A stretch of 46,698 bases of DNA from Methanomethylovorans sp. PtaU1.Bin093. GTDB taxonomy: Archaea > Halobacteriota > Methanosarcinia > Methanosarcinales > Methanosarcinaceae. A program made the position numbers and the translations under genes. The notes beneath the pieces were generated by a model, which saw only the letters and a list, made by a program, of their open reading frames with translations, did no database searches and was not told the origin of the DNA. This document shows, one piece after another, positions 8,503 through 15,899 of the stretch. Location: contig NZ_MVQX01000010.1 of assembly GCF_002067275.1 (NCBI RefSeq), positions 1 through 46,698 on the forward strand, written 5' to 3'. Every line of letters starts with the position of its first letter. The first letter of the stretch is position 1.

Positions 8503-11148
8503 ATGGGAGAAGAAAAATGGTGTGGTATTCCAGCCGAGAATGTCTTTTCATTGTTTGGAAGTGACCAGGATGGCCTGAGCAACGAAGAAGCCAGTATAAG
8601 GCTTGCGAGGGATGGATATAATGAGGTATCGGCCAGGAAAGAACATGGACCTGTTCATCGTTTTCTTAAGCAGTTCGCGAGCCCTCTTATCTACCTGCTG
8701 CTGATAGCTGCTGTCATCACTCTCTTCTTTGGGAAGTATGCAGATGCAGTGGTCATTGCATTGGTGGTACTGGCAAATGCTATCATCGGTTTCATACAGG
8801 AAGGCAAGGCGCAAAATGCTCTGGAATCGCTATCTAAGCTACTGGTACCTGAAGCACGGGTATTGAGGGAAGGTGTAAGCAAGGTTTTGCCAAGCAGGGA
8901 GCTTGTTGTAGGGGATGTGGTGCTGCTGGAAGCCGGGGACAGGGTGCCTGCAGACCTGCGCCTGTTCTATGTGAAGAACCTGAGGGCAGATGAATCGATA
9001 CTCACAGGGGAATCCGTACCCGTGGAAAAGAACATTGCCACCATTAACACTGGCTGTGCCTCTTTTGGGGACCAGAAGAACATATCCTTTGCCGGGACTC
9101 TCATTTCGCAGGGCCAGGGAAGGGGTATCGTTGTGGCAACGGGTAATGACACACAGATAGGCAGGATATCCGAATTCATCAGGGAAAGCAAGGAGATCTC
9201 TACCCCCCTGCTGCGTAAGATGGCACGGCTCAGCGTCATCCTCTCTGTTGTCATCGTAGTTATTGCGGCACTTACCTTTGCTATTGGTCTTTTGCAAGGA
9301 TATGATACCGTAGAGGTATTCATGGCTTCAGTAAGCCTTGCAGTCGCAGCTATCCCAGAAGGGCTGCCTGCGGTCATTACCATCTCCATGGCAATAGGTG
9401 TCAACAGGATGGCGGCGAGGAACACGATCATTCGTACGGTACCTGCGGTGGAGACCCTGGGAAGTGCCACTGTGATCTGTACTGACAAGACCGGTACTCT
9501 CACCAGGAACCAGATGACAGTGACACAGGTGTACGCAGCAGGCAAGACCTACACTGTAACAGGTGCGGGTTATTCACCTGAAGGTGATTTTCTGCTTAAT
9601 GGGTCCAAGGTCGATCCGCTTCAGGATAAAGCTCTTATGGAAACATTAAAGGCTGGTGTGCTCTGCAACGACGCTTCTTTCAAAGGGACAGATAACATAG
9701 ATGGTGACCCTACGGAAGGCGCACTTCTTGTTTCCGGCCTTAAGGCCGGTAAGTTCTATCTCCCCCGCAAGGACGTGGTCCCCTTTGAGCCGGAACAAAG
9801 GTTCATGGCCACACTGCATGAAAAGGAAGATGGTTCACGGATGATCTATGTAAAAGGTTCCCCTGAAACGGTCCTTGACATGTGCGTCTCACAGTTTGAC
9901 GGAAATGACCTTGTTCCTGTAGATACGGAAGGTATTATGCAGGCTGCCGAGCAGATGGCCTCAGAGGCTTTGAGGGTCCTGGCAATGGCGTACAGGGATG
10001 TTCCTAAGGATGTAGCGGGCATTGAAGCAGAGGATATAGGGGACCTTGTATTTGTGGGACTGCAAGGTATGATGGACCCCCCAAGGGATGATGTGATGGA
10101 GGCCATAGCAAAATGCAAAACAGCAGGCATTCGGGTAATAATGATCACAGGGGACCATCTGAAAACTGCCTATGCCATTGCAACGAAAATTGGGATAGAA
10201 TCCGCAGATGCTCTGTCAGGAAGTGATATGGAGAAAATGTCAGATGAGCATCTGGGCGAAAAACTGGATCATGTTTCTGTGTTTGCACGCACCTCTCCTG
10301 AGGATAAGCTGAGAATAGTGAAGTTGCTACAGAAAAAAGGAGAGGTAGTGGCTGTGACAGGGGACGGGATCAACGATGCTCCTGCCCTTAAAACAGCGGA
10401 TATCGGAGTAGCCATGGGCCTTACAGGCACAGAGGTGGCAAAAGAGGCTTCTGATATGGTATTAGCCGATGATCACTTCTCTTCCATTGTAGCAGCTATC
10501 GAAGAAGGACGGGATGTCTACAGCAAGATCCAGAAGATCATATTATGGACACTGCCCACGAACGGCGGACAGGGCTTATCTATAGTGCTTGCAGTCTTAC
10601 TGGGAATTACATTGCCTCTGGTGCCTTTGCAGATCCTATGGCTCAATACGGTAACTGCTATCGGGCTTGGTGTTCCCATCACTATGGAGCCAAAGGAAAG
10701 GGGCATCCTGAAAAGACCGCCAAGGCCGCCTAAGGAATCTATCCTCGTTCCTCTGATCAAGAGAAGGATCGTGTTCGTATCCCTGCTGATCGTTGCAGGG
10801 GCCTATCTTACATTCTTCCTGAAAATGGGGAGGGATGGGGACCTTACTGCAGCACGCACGGTTGCTTTGAATACGATAGTGTTCTTCCAGATCTTCTATC
10901 TGTTCAATTCCAAGTCCATGTATGAGTATGTCTACAAGGATCTGCTGTCTAACAAGTACATGCTGCTGGGTATCGGTATAGTTATGTTGCTCCAGCTGCT
11001 GATAACTTATAATGGTGCTTTGAACTCTGTCTTTTCCACAGCACCTCTTAGTGCCGTGGACTGGCTGATGATCATAGTGGTTTCCAGTACAGTGTTCTTC
11101 CTCATAGAGCTTGAAAAATATCTGTACAAGCAGCACTATATCTCATAA
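8503..11148 (+). CDS. P-type cation-transporting ATPase (P2 type, probably Ca2+)
   Basis: An 881-residue membrane pump with all signature motifs: the actuator loop LTGESVPVEK, PEGLPAVI in the transport helix M4, phosphorylation site CTDKTGTLT with Asp328, and hinge GDGINDAPAL with Asp621. An N-terminal cation-ATPase domain and ten predicted membrane helices (4 + 6) complete the P2 plan. The PEGLP motif is that of SERCA/PMR1-like calcium pumps, so Ca2+ (or Mn2+) export is likely. A box at 8471-8480 (ATTATTTATC) is about 28 bases from the ATG, suggesting a leaderless transcript. The upstream DUF166 gene is divergent. Confidence 0.93.
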   Translation: MGEEKWCGIPAENVFSLFGSDQDGLSNEEASIRLARDGYNEVSARKEHGPVHRFLKQFASPLIYLLLIAAVITLFFGKYADAVVIALVVLANAIIGFIQEGKAQNALESLSKLLVPEARVLREGVSKVLPSRELVVGDVVLLEAGDRVPADLRLFYVKNLRADESILTGESVPVEKNIATINTGCASFGDQKNISFAGTLISQGQGRGIVVATGNDTQIGRISEFIRESKEISTPLLRKMARLSVILSVVIVVIAALTFAIGLLQGYDTVEVFMASVSLAVAAIPEGLPAVITISMAIGVNRMAARNTIIRTVPAVETLGSATVICTDKTGTLTRNQMTVTQVYAAGKTYTVTGAGYSPEGDFLLNGSKVDPLQDKALMETLKAGVLCNDASFKGTDNIDGDPTEGALLVSGLKAGKFYLPRKDVVPFEPEQRFMATLHEKEDGSRMIYVKGSPETVLDMCVSQFDGNDLVPVDTEGIMQAAEQMASEALRVLAMAYRDVPKDVAGIEAEDIGDLVFVGLQGMMDPPRDDVMEAIAKCKTAGIRVIMITGDHLKTAYAIATKIGIESADALSGSDMEKMSDEHLGEKLDHVSVFARTSPEDKLRIVKLLQKKGEVVAVTGDGINDAPALKTADIGVAMGLTGTEVAKEASDMVLADDHFSSIVAAIEEGRDVYSKIQKIILWTLPTNGGQGLSIVLAVLLGITLPLVPLQILWLNTVTAIGLGVPITMEPKERGILKRPPRPPKESILVPLIKRRIVFVSLLIVAGAYLTFFLKMGRDGDLTAARTVALNTIVFFQIFYLFNSKSMYEYVYKDLLSNKYMLLGIGIVMLLQLLITYNGALNSVFSTAPLSAVDWLMIIVVSSTVFFLIELEKYLYKQHYIS

Positions 11149-11158
11149 AGGGTAACCG

Positions 11159-11192
11159 ACATATTCATATATTTTTTATTTATATTTTTAAG
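11159..11192 (+). terminator. T-rich terminator/promoter stretch after the P-type ATPase
   Basis: Two oligo-T runs (TTTTTT and TTTTT) separated by TATTTATA follow the ATPase stop codon. Archaeal RNA polymerase stops at such runs. The same AT-rich block could contain the TATA box of the zinc-ribbon gene. Confidence 0.4.
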
Positions 11193-11202
11193 TGGTGAAA
11201 TA

Positions 11203-11331
11203 ATGGTCGAGATCAACCAGTCTATGGTGTATTTCAAATGTGGCTCATGCGATCATGTCTTTGAGTCGGACCCTGAATTCTTGGAGGTAACCTGTCCACA
11301 GTGCGGAAGCGGGAATACTTATCGTATCTGA
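11203..11331 (+). CDS. Small zinc-ribbon protein (42 aa)
   Basis: From the ATG at 11203, with GGTGA placed six bases upstream, the frame reads MVEINQSMVYFKCGSC...VTCPQCGSGNTYRI. Two CxxC pairs (Cys13/16 and Cys31/34) form a rubredoxin-like zinc ribbon. Such tiny archaeal proteins are usually nucleic-acid-binding or protein-interaction modules, and the specific role is unknown. It lies 54 bases after the ATPase and 44 before tmk, all on the same strand. The T-rich stretch before it may be both the ATPase terminator and this gene's promoter. Confidence 0.8.
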   Translation: MVEINQSMVYFKCGSCDHVFESDPEFLEVTCPQCGSGNTYRI

Positions 11332-11375
11332 GCGGTTATGTATTAATAAGTCCTGTCTTTATTGATACTCATTGA

Positions 11376-11987
11376 ATGAGAGGCAAACTGATCACTTTAG
11401 AGGGTATCGATGGCTCCGGCAAGTCTACTATATGCCGGTTACTGCAGGATGAAAAAAGGTTTTCAGGGTGTGTCTTTACCCGGGAGCCTACTACTAGCTG
11501 GCTTGGAGATGCCGTGAACCGTGCCCTTCGCAGCGATACGGACCACATAGCGGAACTCATGCTCTTTCTGGCAGACCATGCCGACCATATTTCCAGGCTT
11601 ATTCGCCCTTCCCTTGAAAGCGGGTCAAATGTTCTATCAGACCGTTATTCTGCGAGCAGGTGTGCCTATCAGGGCGCTACCCTTGCAGGCTTATTTGACG
11701 AGCCACTGGATTGGGTACGTTCCCTGCATAAAGGCTGGACCATAGATCCGGACCTGATACTTCTTTTTGATATTGACCCCCTGGTTGCTGTAAAGCGCTG
11801 CGGTGACCGCGGAGAACGCTCGAAGTTCGAGAAGATGGAATTCCTGAATAAAGTACGCAGCAATTACCTGCGCCTTGCAGCAGAAGAGCCCTCAAGGTTT
11901 GTTGTGGTCAATGCTGACAGGCCCTTGAATGAAGTAAAAGACGAAGTCTTCAAAATTATTGCGCATGAGTTAGAAGGCCGGGAATAA
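11376..11987 (+). CDS. tmk: Thymidylate kinase
   Basis: 203 residues, normal for dTMP kinase, which converts dTMP to dTDP in dTTP synthesis. The P-loop EGIDGSGKST is at residues 8-17, the DRx substrate motif is seen in SDRYSASRCAYQGA, and the lid region is GDRGERSKFE. The ATG at 11376 lies about 30 bases after an AT-rich box (TATTAATAAG), so the transcript is probably leaderless. It runs in the same direction as the zinc-ribbon gene but appears to have its own promoter. Confidence 0.95.
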   Translation: MRGKLITLEGIDGSGKSTICRLLQDEKRFSGCVFTREPTTSWLGDAVNRALRSDTDHIAELMLFLADHADHISRLIRPSLESGSNVLSDRYSASRCAYQGATLAGLFDEPLDWVRSLHKGWTIDPDLILLFDIDPLVAVKRCGDRGERSKFEKMEFLNKVRSNYLRLAAEEPSRFVVVNADRPLNEVKDEVFKIIAHELEGRE

Positions 11988-12033
11988 AGAACTGATTTTT
12001 TAAATCTATTTTCTATTCTCCCGGCCCTAAGGA

Positions 12034-12309
12034 TCACAGATCGTTCGCATCGGCGAACTTGATGAGGGTTTCACCTAGGTCCCGTATATATTTGGGATTG
12101 AGGTTGAAACGGCCCCTTTTCTGGCCGGCTCGTTCTTTTGCTATCTCTACATATTCATTGTCATATTTCTCACTTGTAGCAAGGCTGATAGTGAGGAACC
12201 ATCCGCCTCCCATTTTGATCTCTGCGAAGCCTTCTTCTATAGTAATTTCCGATCTTGTATCAGATGTGGTATCGATCTCTTCCAAGTACGTCACCTTTAT
12301 TCTCGTCAT
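12034..12309 (-). CDS. Conserved hypothetical protein (91 aa), translationally coupled to the HisA-like gene
   Basis: 91 residues starting MTRIKVTYLEEIDT, with a mixed beta-rich sequence, no membrane segment, no cysteines and no motif I can name. Its ATG overlaps the stop codon of the upstream HisA-like gene (ATGA at 12306-12309), so the two are translated together. Given the mfnB gene on the other side of the promoter, a link to cofactor metabolism is possible, but this is guilt by association only. Confidence 0.75.
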   Translation of the reverse strand: MTRIKVTYLEEIDTTSDTRSEITIEEGFAEIKMGGGWFLTISLATSEKYDNEYVEIAKERAGQKRGRFNLNPKYIRDLGETLIKFADANDL

Positions 12310-13016
12310 TGCTGTGCCATGTGCAGCGGTATCGAACCATTGTGCAGCGCAGTTGCCACAAGAGCGCCCTTTACGCCTATGCTTTCAAGCTTTTCGATAT
12401 CAGCGATATCTTTCACACCGCCGCCAAGCAGCACATGGTGATGGGAGATGGAGACAATGTTACTTAAGAATTGTGAATCCACTCCGCTGGATGTTCCCAC
12501 CCTGTCCATGTCAAGGATGATGATATTACGGATATCGAGAGCATTGAGCTCATGCACGATGTCAGCAGGTTCTTGAGGCATGAGGGGATCGGATGTAAGC
12601 ACTTTTCCGTGCTTTTTATCAATGCTGACATTCACTTTCCCAGGCAGAGCAGCAGCAACTTCTTTTATGGTCTGAAGGGATGCGGTCTCGGTTCCAATGA
12701 TGATGGTATCTGCAAGAGGACTTGCTTCCATCGCCTCTTTAAGTGAGGATATGCCGGGATCAAGCATCGTGCTGACCCTGCAGGAAATTTGCCTGATCGT
12801 CGCGAAGTTGGTATTGTGAGGTCCCTCTCCCTGCAGGATATTAAGGTCCGCGATGTAGACCTCTTTTGGTTTCACTTCTTCTATGAGCTTTATGGGTTCT
12901 GAGGTGCTGCAGATGTGGCTTGCCAGATGCACAGGTCGGTATTTCTTCCGGTTTCCACCCTGAGCGTGGACCACATTCATATTATATATATCAAGTACAA
13001 AAACGATACGAAACAT
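12306..13016 (-). CDS. HisA/HisF-related TIM-barrel protein (methanogen type)
   Basis: 236 residues related to the HisA isomerase of histidine synthesis. The N-terminal catalytic Asp is present (VFVLDIYNMNVVHAQGG), as are the second acidic position and phosphate loop (ILDMDRVGTSSGVD and LLGGGVKDIADIE). The sequence differs enough from true HisA that it fits the separate hisA/hisF-related family of methanogens and methylotrophs, whose reaction is not settled to my knowledge. It is head to head with mfnB across only 47 bases and overlaps the 91-aa gene downstream, so a role in methanofuran or another C1 cofactor is a fair hypothesis. Confidence 0.82.
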   Translation of the reverse strand: MFRIVFVLDIYNMNVVHAQGGNRKKYRPVHLASHICSTSEPIKLIEEVKPKEVYIADLNILQGEGPHNTNFATIRQISCRVSTMLDPGISSLKEAMEASPLADTIIIGTETASLQTIKEVAAALPGKVNVSIDKKHGKVLTSDPLMPQEPADIVHELNALDIRNIIILDMDRVGTSSGVDSQFLSNIVSISHHHVLLGGGVKDIADIEKLESIGVKGALVATALHNGSIPLHMAQQ

Positions 13017-13063
13017 ATATTAACTGATAGACATTCTCATGCTATAAAATAGAGGTCATTAAC
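13017..13063. promoter_or_regulatory. 47-bp bidirectional promoter between the HisA-like gene and mfnB
   Basis: The two start codons are 47 bases apart. GAGGT before the ATG at 13064 is the mfnB ribosome binding site. CTATAAAATAG at 13040-13050 reads as a TATA box for the minus-strand gene, about 28 bases from its ATG, making that transcript leaderless. Such tight spacing implies shared regulation. Confidence 0.5.
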
Positions 13064-13762
13064 ATGAAAGTGCTAGTCAGCCCAATAAACGAAGAAGAGG
13101 CTATCGCTGCATACAAGGGTGGTGCTGACATCATTGATGTGAAGAACCCCAAAGAAGGTTCTCTGGGCGCCAACTTCCCCTGGGTCATCAGATCAGTGAA
13201 AGAGGCTATAGGTTCCAAGAAGCCTATAAGTGCAACGATCGGTGATTTTAATTACAAGCCCGGAACAGCATCTCTGGCAGCTCTGGGTGCTGCGGTTGCA
13301 GGTGCTCAGTATGTAAAGGTCGGTCTGTTCGATGTGCAGACAGAGGATCAGGCTCTGGAGATGCTTACCAACATCAACAGAGCGGTCAAGGATTTCGACC
13401 CTTCCAAAAAGGTAGTAGCATCAGGTTATTCTGATCACAAGCGCATAAACTCCATCTCTCCTTTCCTGCTTCCGGCCATCGGTGCAAAAGCCGGTGTGGA
13501 TGTGGTAATGGTAGATACGGGTATCAAGGATGGCCGCTCCACCTTTGAATTCATGTCCGAGGAAGAGCTCATTCGATTCACCAGTTCTATTCGTGAATTT
13601 GGTCTGGAATCTGCCCTTGCAGGTACTCTCAAGTTCGAGGACCTCCCTGTGCTCAAGCGCATCCAGCCCGACATCATTGGTATCCGTGGTATGGTATGTG
13701 GTGGGGACCGTACTGCATGTATCCGGCAGGAGCTTGTTGAGAGATTGAAGGGAATGATCTGA
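13064..13762 (+). CDS. mfnB: (5-formylfuran-3-yl)methyl phosphate synthase, methanofuran biosynthesis
   Basis: 232 residues of the DUF556/MfnB TIM-barrel family. MfnB condenses two glyceraldehyde-3-phosphate molecules into the furan precursor of methanofuran, the first C1 carrier of methanogenesis. Family features visible are the N-terminal MKVLVSPINEEEA, DVKNPKEGSLGAN (with the Schiff-base lysine region), SATIGDFNYKPGT, VKVGLFD and GIRGMVCGGDR. The length is normal, and GAGGT gives a clear ribosome binding site. Oligo-T at 13792-13802 is a likely terminator, so it is probably transcribed alone. Confidence 0.95.
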   Translation: MKVLVSPINEEEAIAAYKGGADIIDVKNPKEGSLGANFPWVIRSVKEAIGSKKPISATIGDFNYKPGTASLAALGAAVAGAQYVKVGLFDVQTEDQALEMLTNINRAVKDFDPSKKVVASGYSDHKRINSISPFLLPAIGAKAGVDVVMVDTGIKDGRSTFEFMSEEELIRFTSSIREFGLESALAGTLKFEDLPVLKRIQPDIIGIRGMVCGGDRTACIRQELVERLKGMI

Positions 13763-13789
13763 GCAGTTCCGATCTCTCGGACGTTTTCC

Positions 13790-13803
13790 ACTTTTTCTTT
13801 TTG
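13790..13803 (+). terminator. Oligo-T terminator after mfnB
   Basis: ACTTTTTCTTTTTG follows the mfnB stop codon by about 30 bases, the usual archaeal intrinsic stop signal. Confidence 0.5.
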
Positions 13804-13846
13804 TGATCTTACGATCCCTGATCTTCTGTAAAGGTTATTCAAAACA

Positions 13847-13856
13847 CTTATATATG
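13847..13856 (+). promoter_or_regulatory. TATA box of the epimerase gene
   Basis: CTTATATATG lies about 55 bases before the ATG at 13907, predicting a transcript start near 13880 and a leader of about 25-30 bases. Confidence 0.5.
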
Positions 13857-13906
13857 TTTTTATGTTATGTTTGGGATGATGTAATGTTTTTTGGAATGGT
13901 GGAAGG

Positions 13907-14863
13907 ATGAGATCAGGTTCATCTGAAAAAGTGCTCGTTACAGGCGGTGCCGGATTTATTGGCAGTCATGTTGTGGACAGGCTTCTGGCCGATGGACACG
14001 AGGTGGTGGTATTTGATAACATGACCTCCGGTAAAATGGAGTTCATTGCTCATCACTTAAATGATCCGCATTTCAAGTTGATCAATGGGGATCTGCTCCA
14101 GCCGGATCAGGTCCTCAAGGCCTGCAATGATGTGGGTCAGGTCTTTCACCTGGCGGCTAACCCGGATGTAAGGATCGGAGCTTCTAATACCCGGATGCAT
14201 TTCGACCAGAACGTTCTGGCCACATACAATCTTCTGGATGCCATGCACAGGCAGCATGTGAAAGAGATAGCTTTCACTTCTTCATCCACTATATATGGGC
14301 AAGCCAATATCGTTCCAACCCCTGAGGACTATGGTCCATTAGTTCCAATTTCCATGTACGGGGCGTCCAAGCTTGCCTGCGAGGCGATGATCACGGCCTA
14401 CTGCCATACTTTTGATATGAGATCGTGGATCTTCAGATTTGCCAATATAATAGGTGACCGCGGAACCCATGGTATCATAGTTGACTTTATCCATAAGCTC
14501 AAAAGGGACCCTGCTCACCTGGAGATACTGGGTGACGGGAAACAATCCAAATCCTATCTGCACGTAAGAGAATGCGTGGATGCCATGATGCTCGTTGTTC
14601 TCAAAGGCAACGACCAGGTCAATATCTTCAACATCGGCTCCGAAGATACCATTTCAGCCACCCGTATCGGTGAAATAGTAGCTGAAGAGATGGCACAGGA
14701 TCCTGAGTTCAAATACACGGGAGGTTCTCAGGGCTGGAAAGGCGATGTGCCAAAAATGATGCTCTCTATAGAAAAATTAAAAGCACTGGGATGGAAACCC
14801 GGCGTGGGCAGTGAGGAGAGCGTAAGAGTGACTGCAAGATCACTTCTTCAGGCTATGGCATAA
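13907..14863 (+). CDS. NAD-dependent sugar-nucleotide epimerase/dehydratase (GalE-like)
   Basis: 318 residues of the extended short-chain dehydrogenase family. The NAD-binding motif is GGAGFIGSHV near residue 13, and the catalytic triad is seen as SSSTIYG and YGASK (Tyr-x3-Lys). DVRIGA and FRFANIIGDRG fit UDP-sugar binding. It probably epimerises or otherwise remodels a UDP-sugar such as UDP-glucose/galactose or the N-acetyl forms; the exact substrate cannot be read. It lies 1 kb before the polysaccharide locus and could feed it. The stretch before the ATG (GGTGGAAGG) is purine-rich but unusually close to the start. Confidence 0.88.
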   Translation: MRSGSSEKVLVTGGAGFIGSHVVDRLLADGHEVVVFDNMTSGKMEFIAHHLNDPHFKLINGDLLQPDQVLKACNDVGQVFHLAANPDVRIGASNTRMHFDQNVLATYNLLDAMHRQHVKEIAFTSSSTIYGQANIVPTPEDYGPLVPISMYGASKLACEAMITAYCHTFDMRSWIFRFANIIGDRGTHGIIVDFIHKLKRDPAHLEILGDGKQSKSYLHVRECVDAMMLVVLKGNDQVNIFNIGSEDTISATRIGEIVAEEMAQDPEFKYTGGSQGWKGDVPKMMLSIEKLKALGWKPGVGSEESVRVTARSLLQAMA

Positions 14864-14976
14864 TGTTCGGATCAAATAATGCTCAGTAAACTATGGCAGA
14901 TCATTGAATATACGGAAAGAATGCTGTCAGTAAAGCATTTAAACGGTTATAGCCTATTAATACTACGGATAAAAAT

Positions 14977-15225
14977 ATGAGTGTAAGTGTCAGGCTCACC
15001 AGTGATCGCAAAATACAACTTCCGGAAGATGTTGTCCAAAAAATGGATTTGTCAACAGACGATGAGGTCATTCTGGAAGTTGAAGACAACAAATTGATTC
15101 TTATAAAAAAAGAAGGGAATCAAGCCGATCGTTTTAGTGGGCCACGTAATAAGGTCTGGAATAATACTGATGCCGAAGAGTATTTGAAAGACGAAGGCAA
15201 CTGCGGTGACAATAGCGGTTATTGA
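14977..15225 (+). CDS. AbrB/MazE-type antitoxin-like protein, orphan
   Basis: 82 residues. The N-terminal SDRKIQLPEDVVQKM and DEVILEVEDNKLILIKKE form a swapped-hairpin AbrB DNA-binding domain, followed by an acidic tail as in VapB antitoxins (toxin-binding part). Overlapping its end at 15206 is a GTG that opens VTIAVID, the usual first residues of a VapC PIN-domain toxin, but the frame then loses all resemblance. So this appears to be an antitoxin whose toxin has been deleted. Confidence 0.75.
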   Translation: MSVSVRLTSDRKIQLPEDVVQKMDLSTDDEVILEVEDNKLILIKKEGNQADRFSGPRNKVWNNTDAEEYLKDEGNCGDNSGY

Positions 15226-15226
15226 C
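15206..15226 (+). pseudogene. Residual start of a VapC-like PIN toxin
   Basis: GTG ACA ATA GCG GTT ATT GAC encodes VTIAVID in the +1 frame relative to the antitoxin and overlaps its last codons, the usual vapBC arrangement. PIN toxins typically continue with T-N-V/I after the Asp; here LQYLSSCYR follows, inside the end of the opposite-strand HTH gene. Only seven residues match, so this is suggestive only. Confidence 0.35.
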
Positions 15227-15236
15227 CTACAGTATC

Positions 15237-15569
15237 TCAGTTCTTGCTATCGCTTTTGCAATTGTGGCCGCAGCCTGGTCCAGGCTCACGCAGCATTGTA
15301 CAAATGCCGCAAATGCGTTGAGGAAGACTCTCAGTTTCACCATTGCTCAAGTCCTGGGCAATGGATCTGATAGCTACTTTAACATCGTCTTCGAACTCTA
15401 TTCTATATCCTCTTTTCTTTGAAAGGTACTGGGAAATTGCAGACGGGGCCATGTCCAGCAGACGCGCGGCTTCCTGCTGTGACACCCCAAGTTGTACTAG
15501 TTCCTCCGCTATAGCTGCTCTGATCGCTGGGAGTACATCCCACACTATAGTTTGACAAGGTAATTTCAT
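15237..15569 (-). CDS. Archaeal HTH transcriptional regulator with C-terminal Cys cluster
   Basis: 110 residues. An XRE-like helix-turn-helix is seen in LVQLGVSQQEAARLLDMAPSAISQYLSKKRG, followed by a short linker and Cys residues in RICGICTMLRE and GPGCGHNC. Proteins with this plan are common in methanogens, and the cysteines could bind metal or an iron-sulfur cluster, making it a redox- or metal-sensing regulator (inference). It is convergent with the antitoxin-like gene. The region upstream (15570-15815) is AT-rich promoter DNA shared with the polysaccharide locus. Confidence 0.85.
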   Translation of the reverse strand: MKLPCQTIVWDVLPAIRAAIAEELVQLGVSQQEAARLLDMAPSAISQYLSKKRGYRIEFEDDVKVAIRSIAQDLSNGETESLPQRICGICTMLREPGPGCGHNCKSDSKN

Positions 15570-15815
15570 TGAACTACAATTTGTATCATTGGATTAAATC
15601 GTTGTGGCTATACTGATGCTTCCATCATCACAGATGTTGGTAAGTAATACCTGTATTCAAAATATGTCTGTATTTTTTATTGCTATATCAGATTCTTTTA
15701 TATAAAAAACAATAACTTACTTAATTAATGAGAGCCTTATGTATTATTTACTTAAACGCGACTTAAATATAAAGAAACATTTATATTGCTTTGTATGGAT
15801 AGATATTTAGATAAC

Positions 15816-15899
15816 ATGCACATAGCGATACTAAGCGAATGTGAGATTTACGATAAGTATGCCACCTTCCGGCTTTTAATGCGGGGGCTAAATAGTTGA
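15816..15899 (+). CDS. 27-codon upstream ORF coupled to the tandem glycosyltransferase
   Basis: ATG at 15816 opens MHIAILSECEIYDKY, then ATFRLLMRGLNS, and ends at TGA 15897-15899. That stop overlaps the TTG start (15896-15898) of the glycosyltransferase. The tight overlap suggests translational coupling: ribosomes finishing the short ORF restart on the weak TTG codon. It could be a leader peptide or the leftover start of another gene. No homology is recognised. Confidence 0.4.
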   Translation: MHIAILSECEIYDKYATFRLLMRGLNS

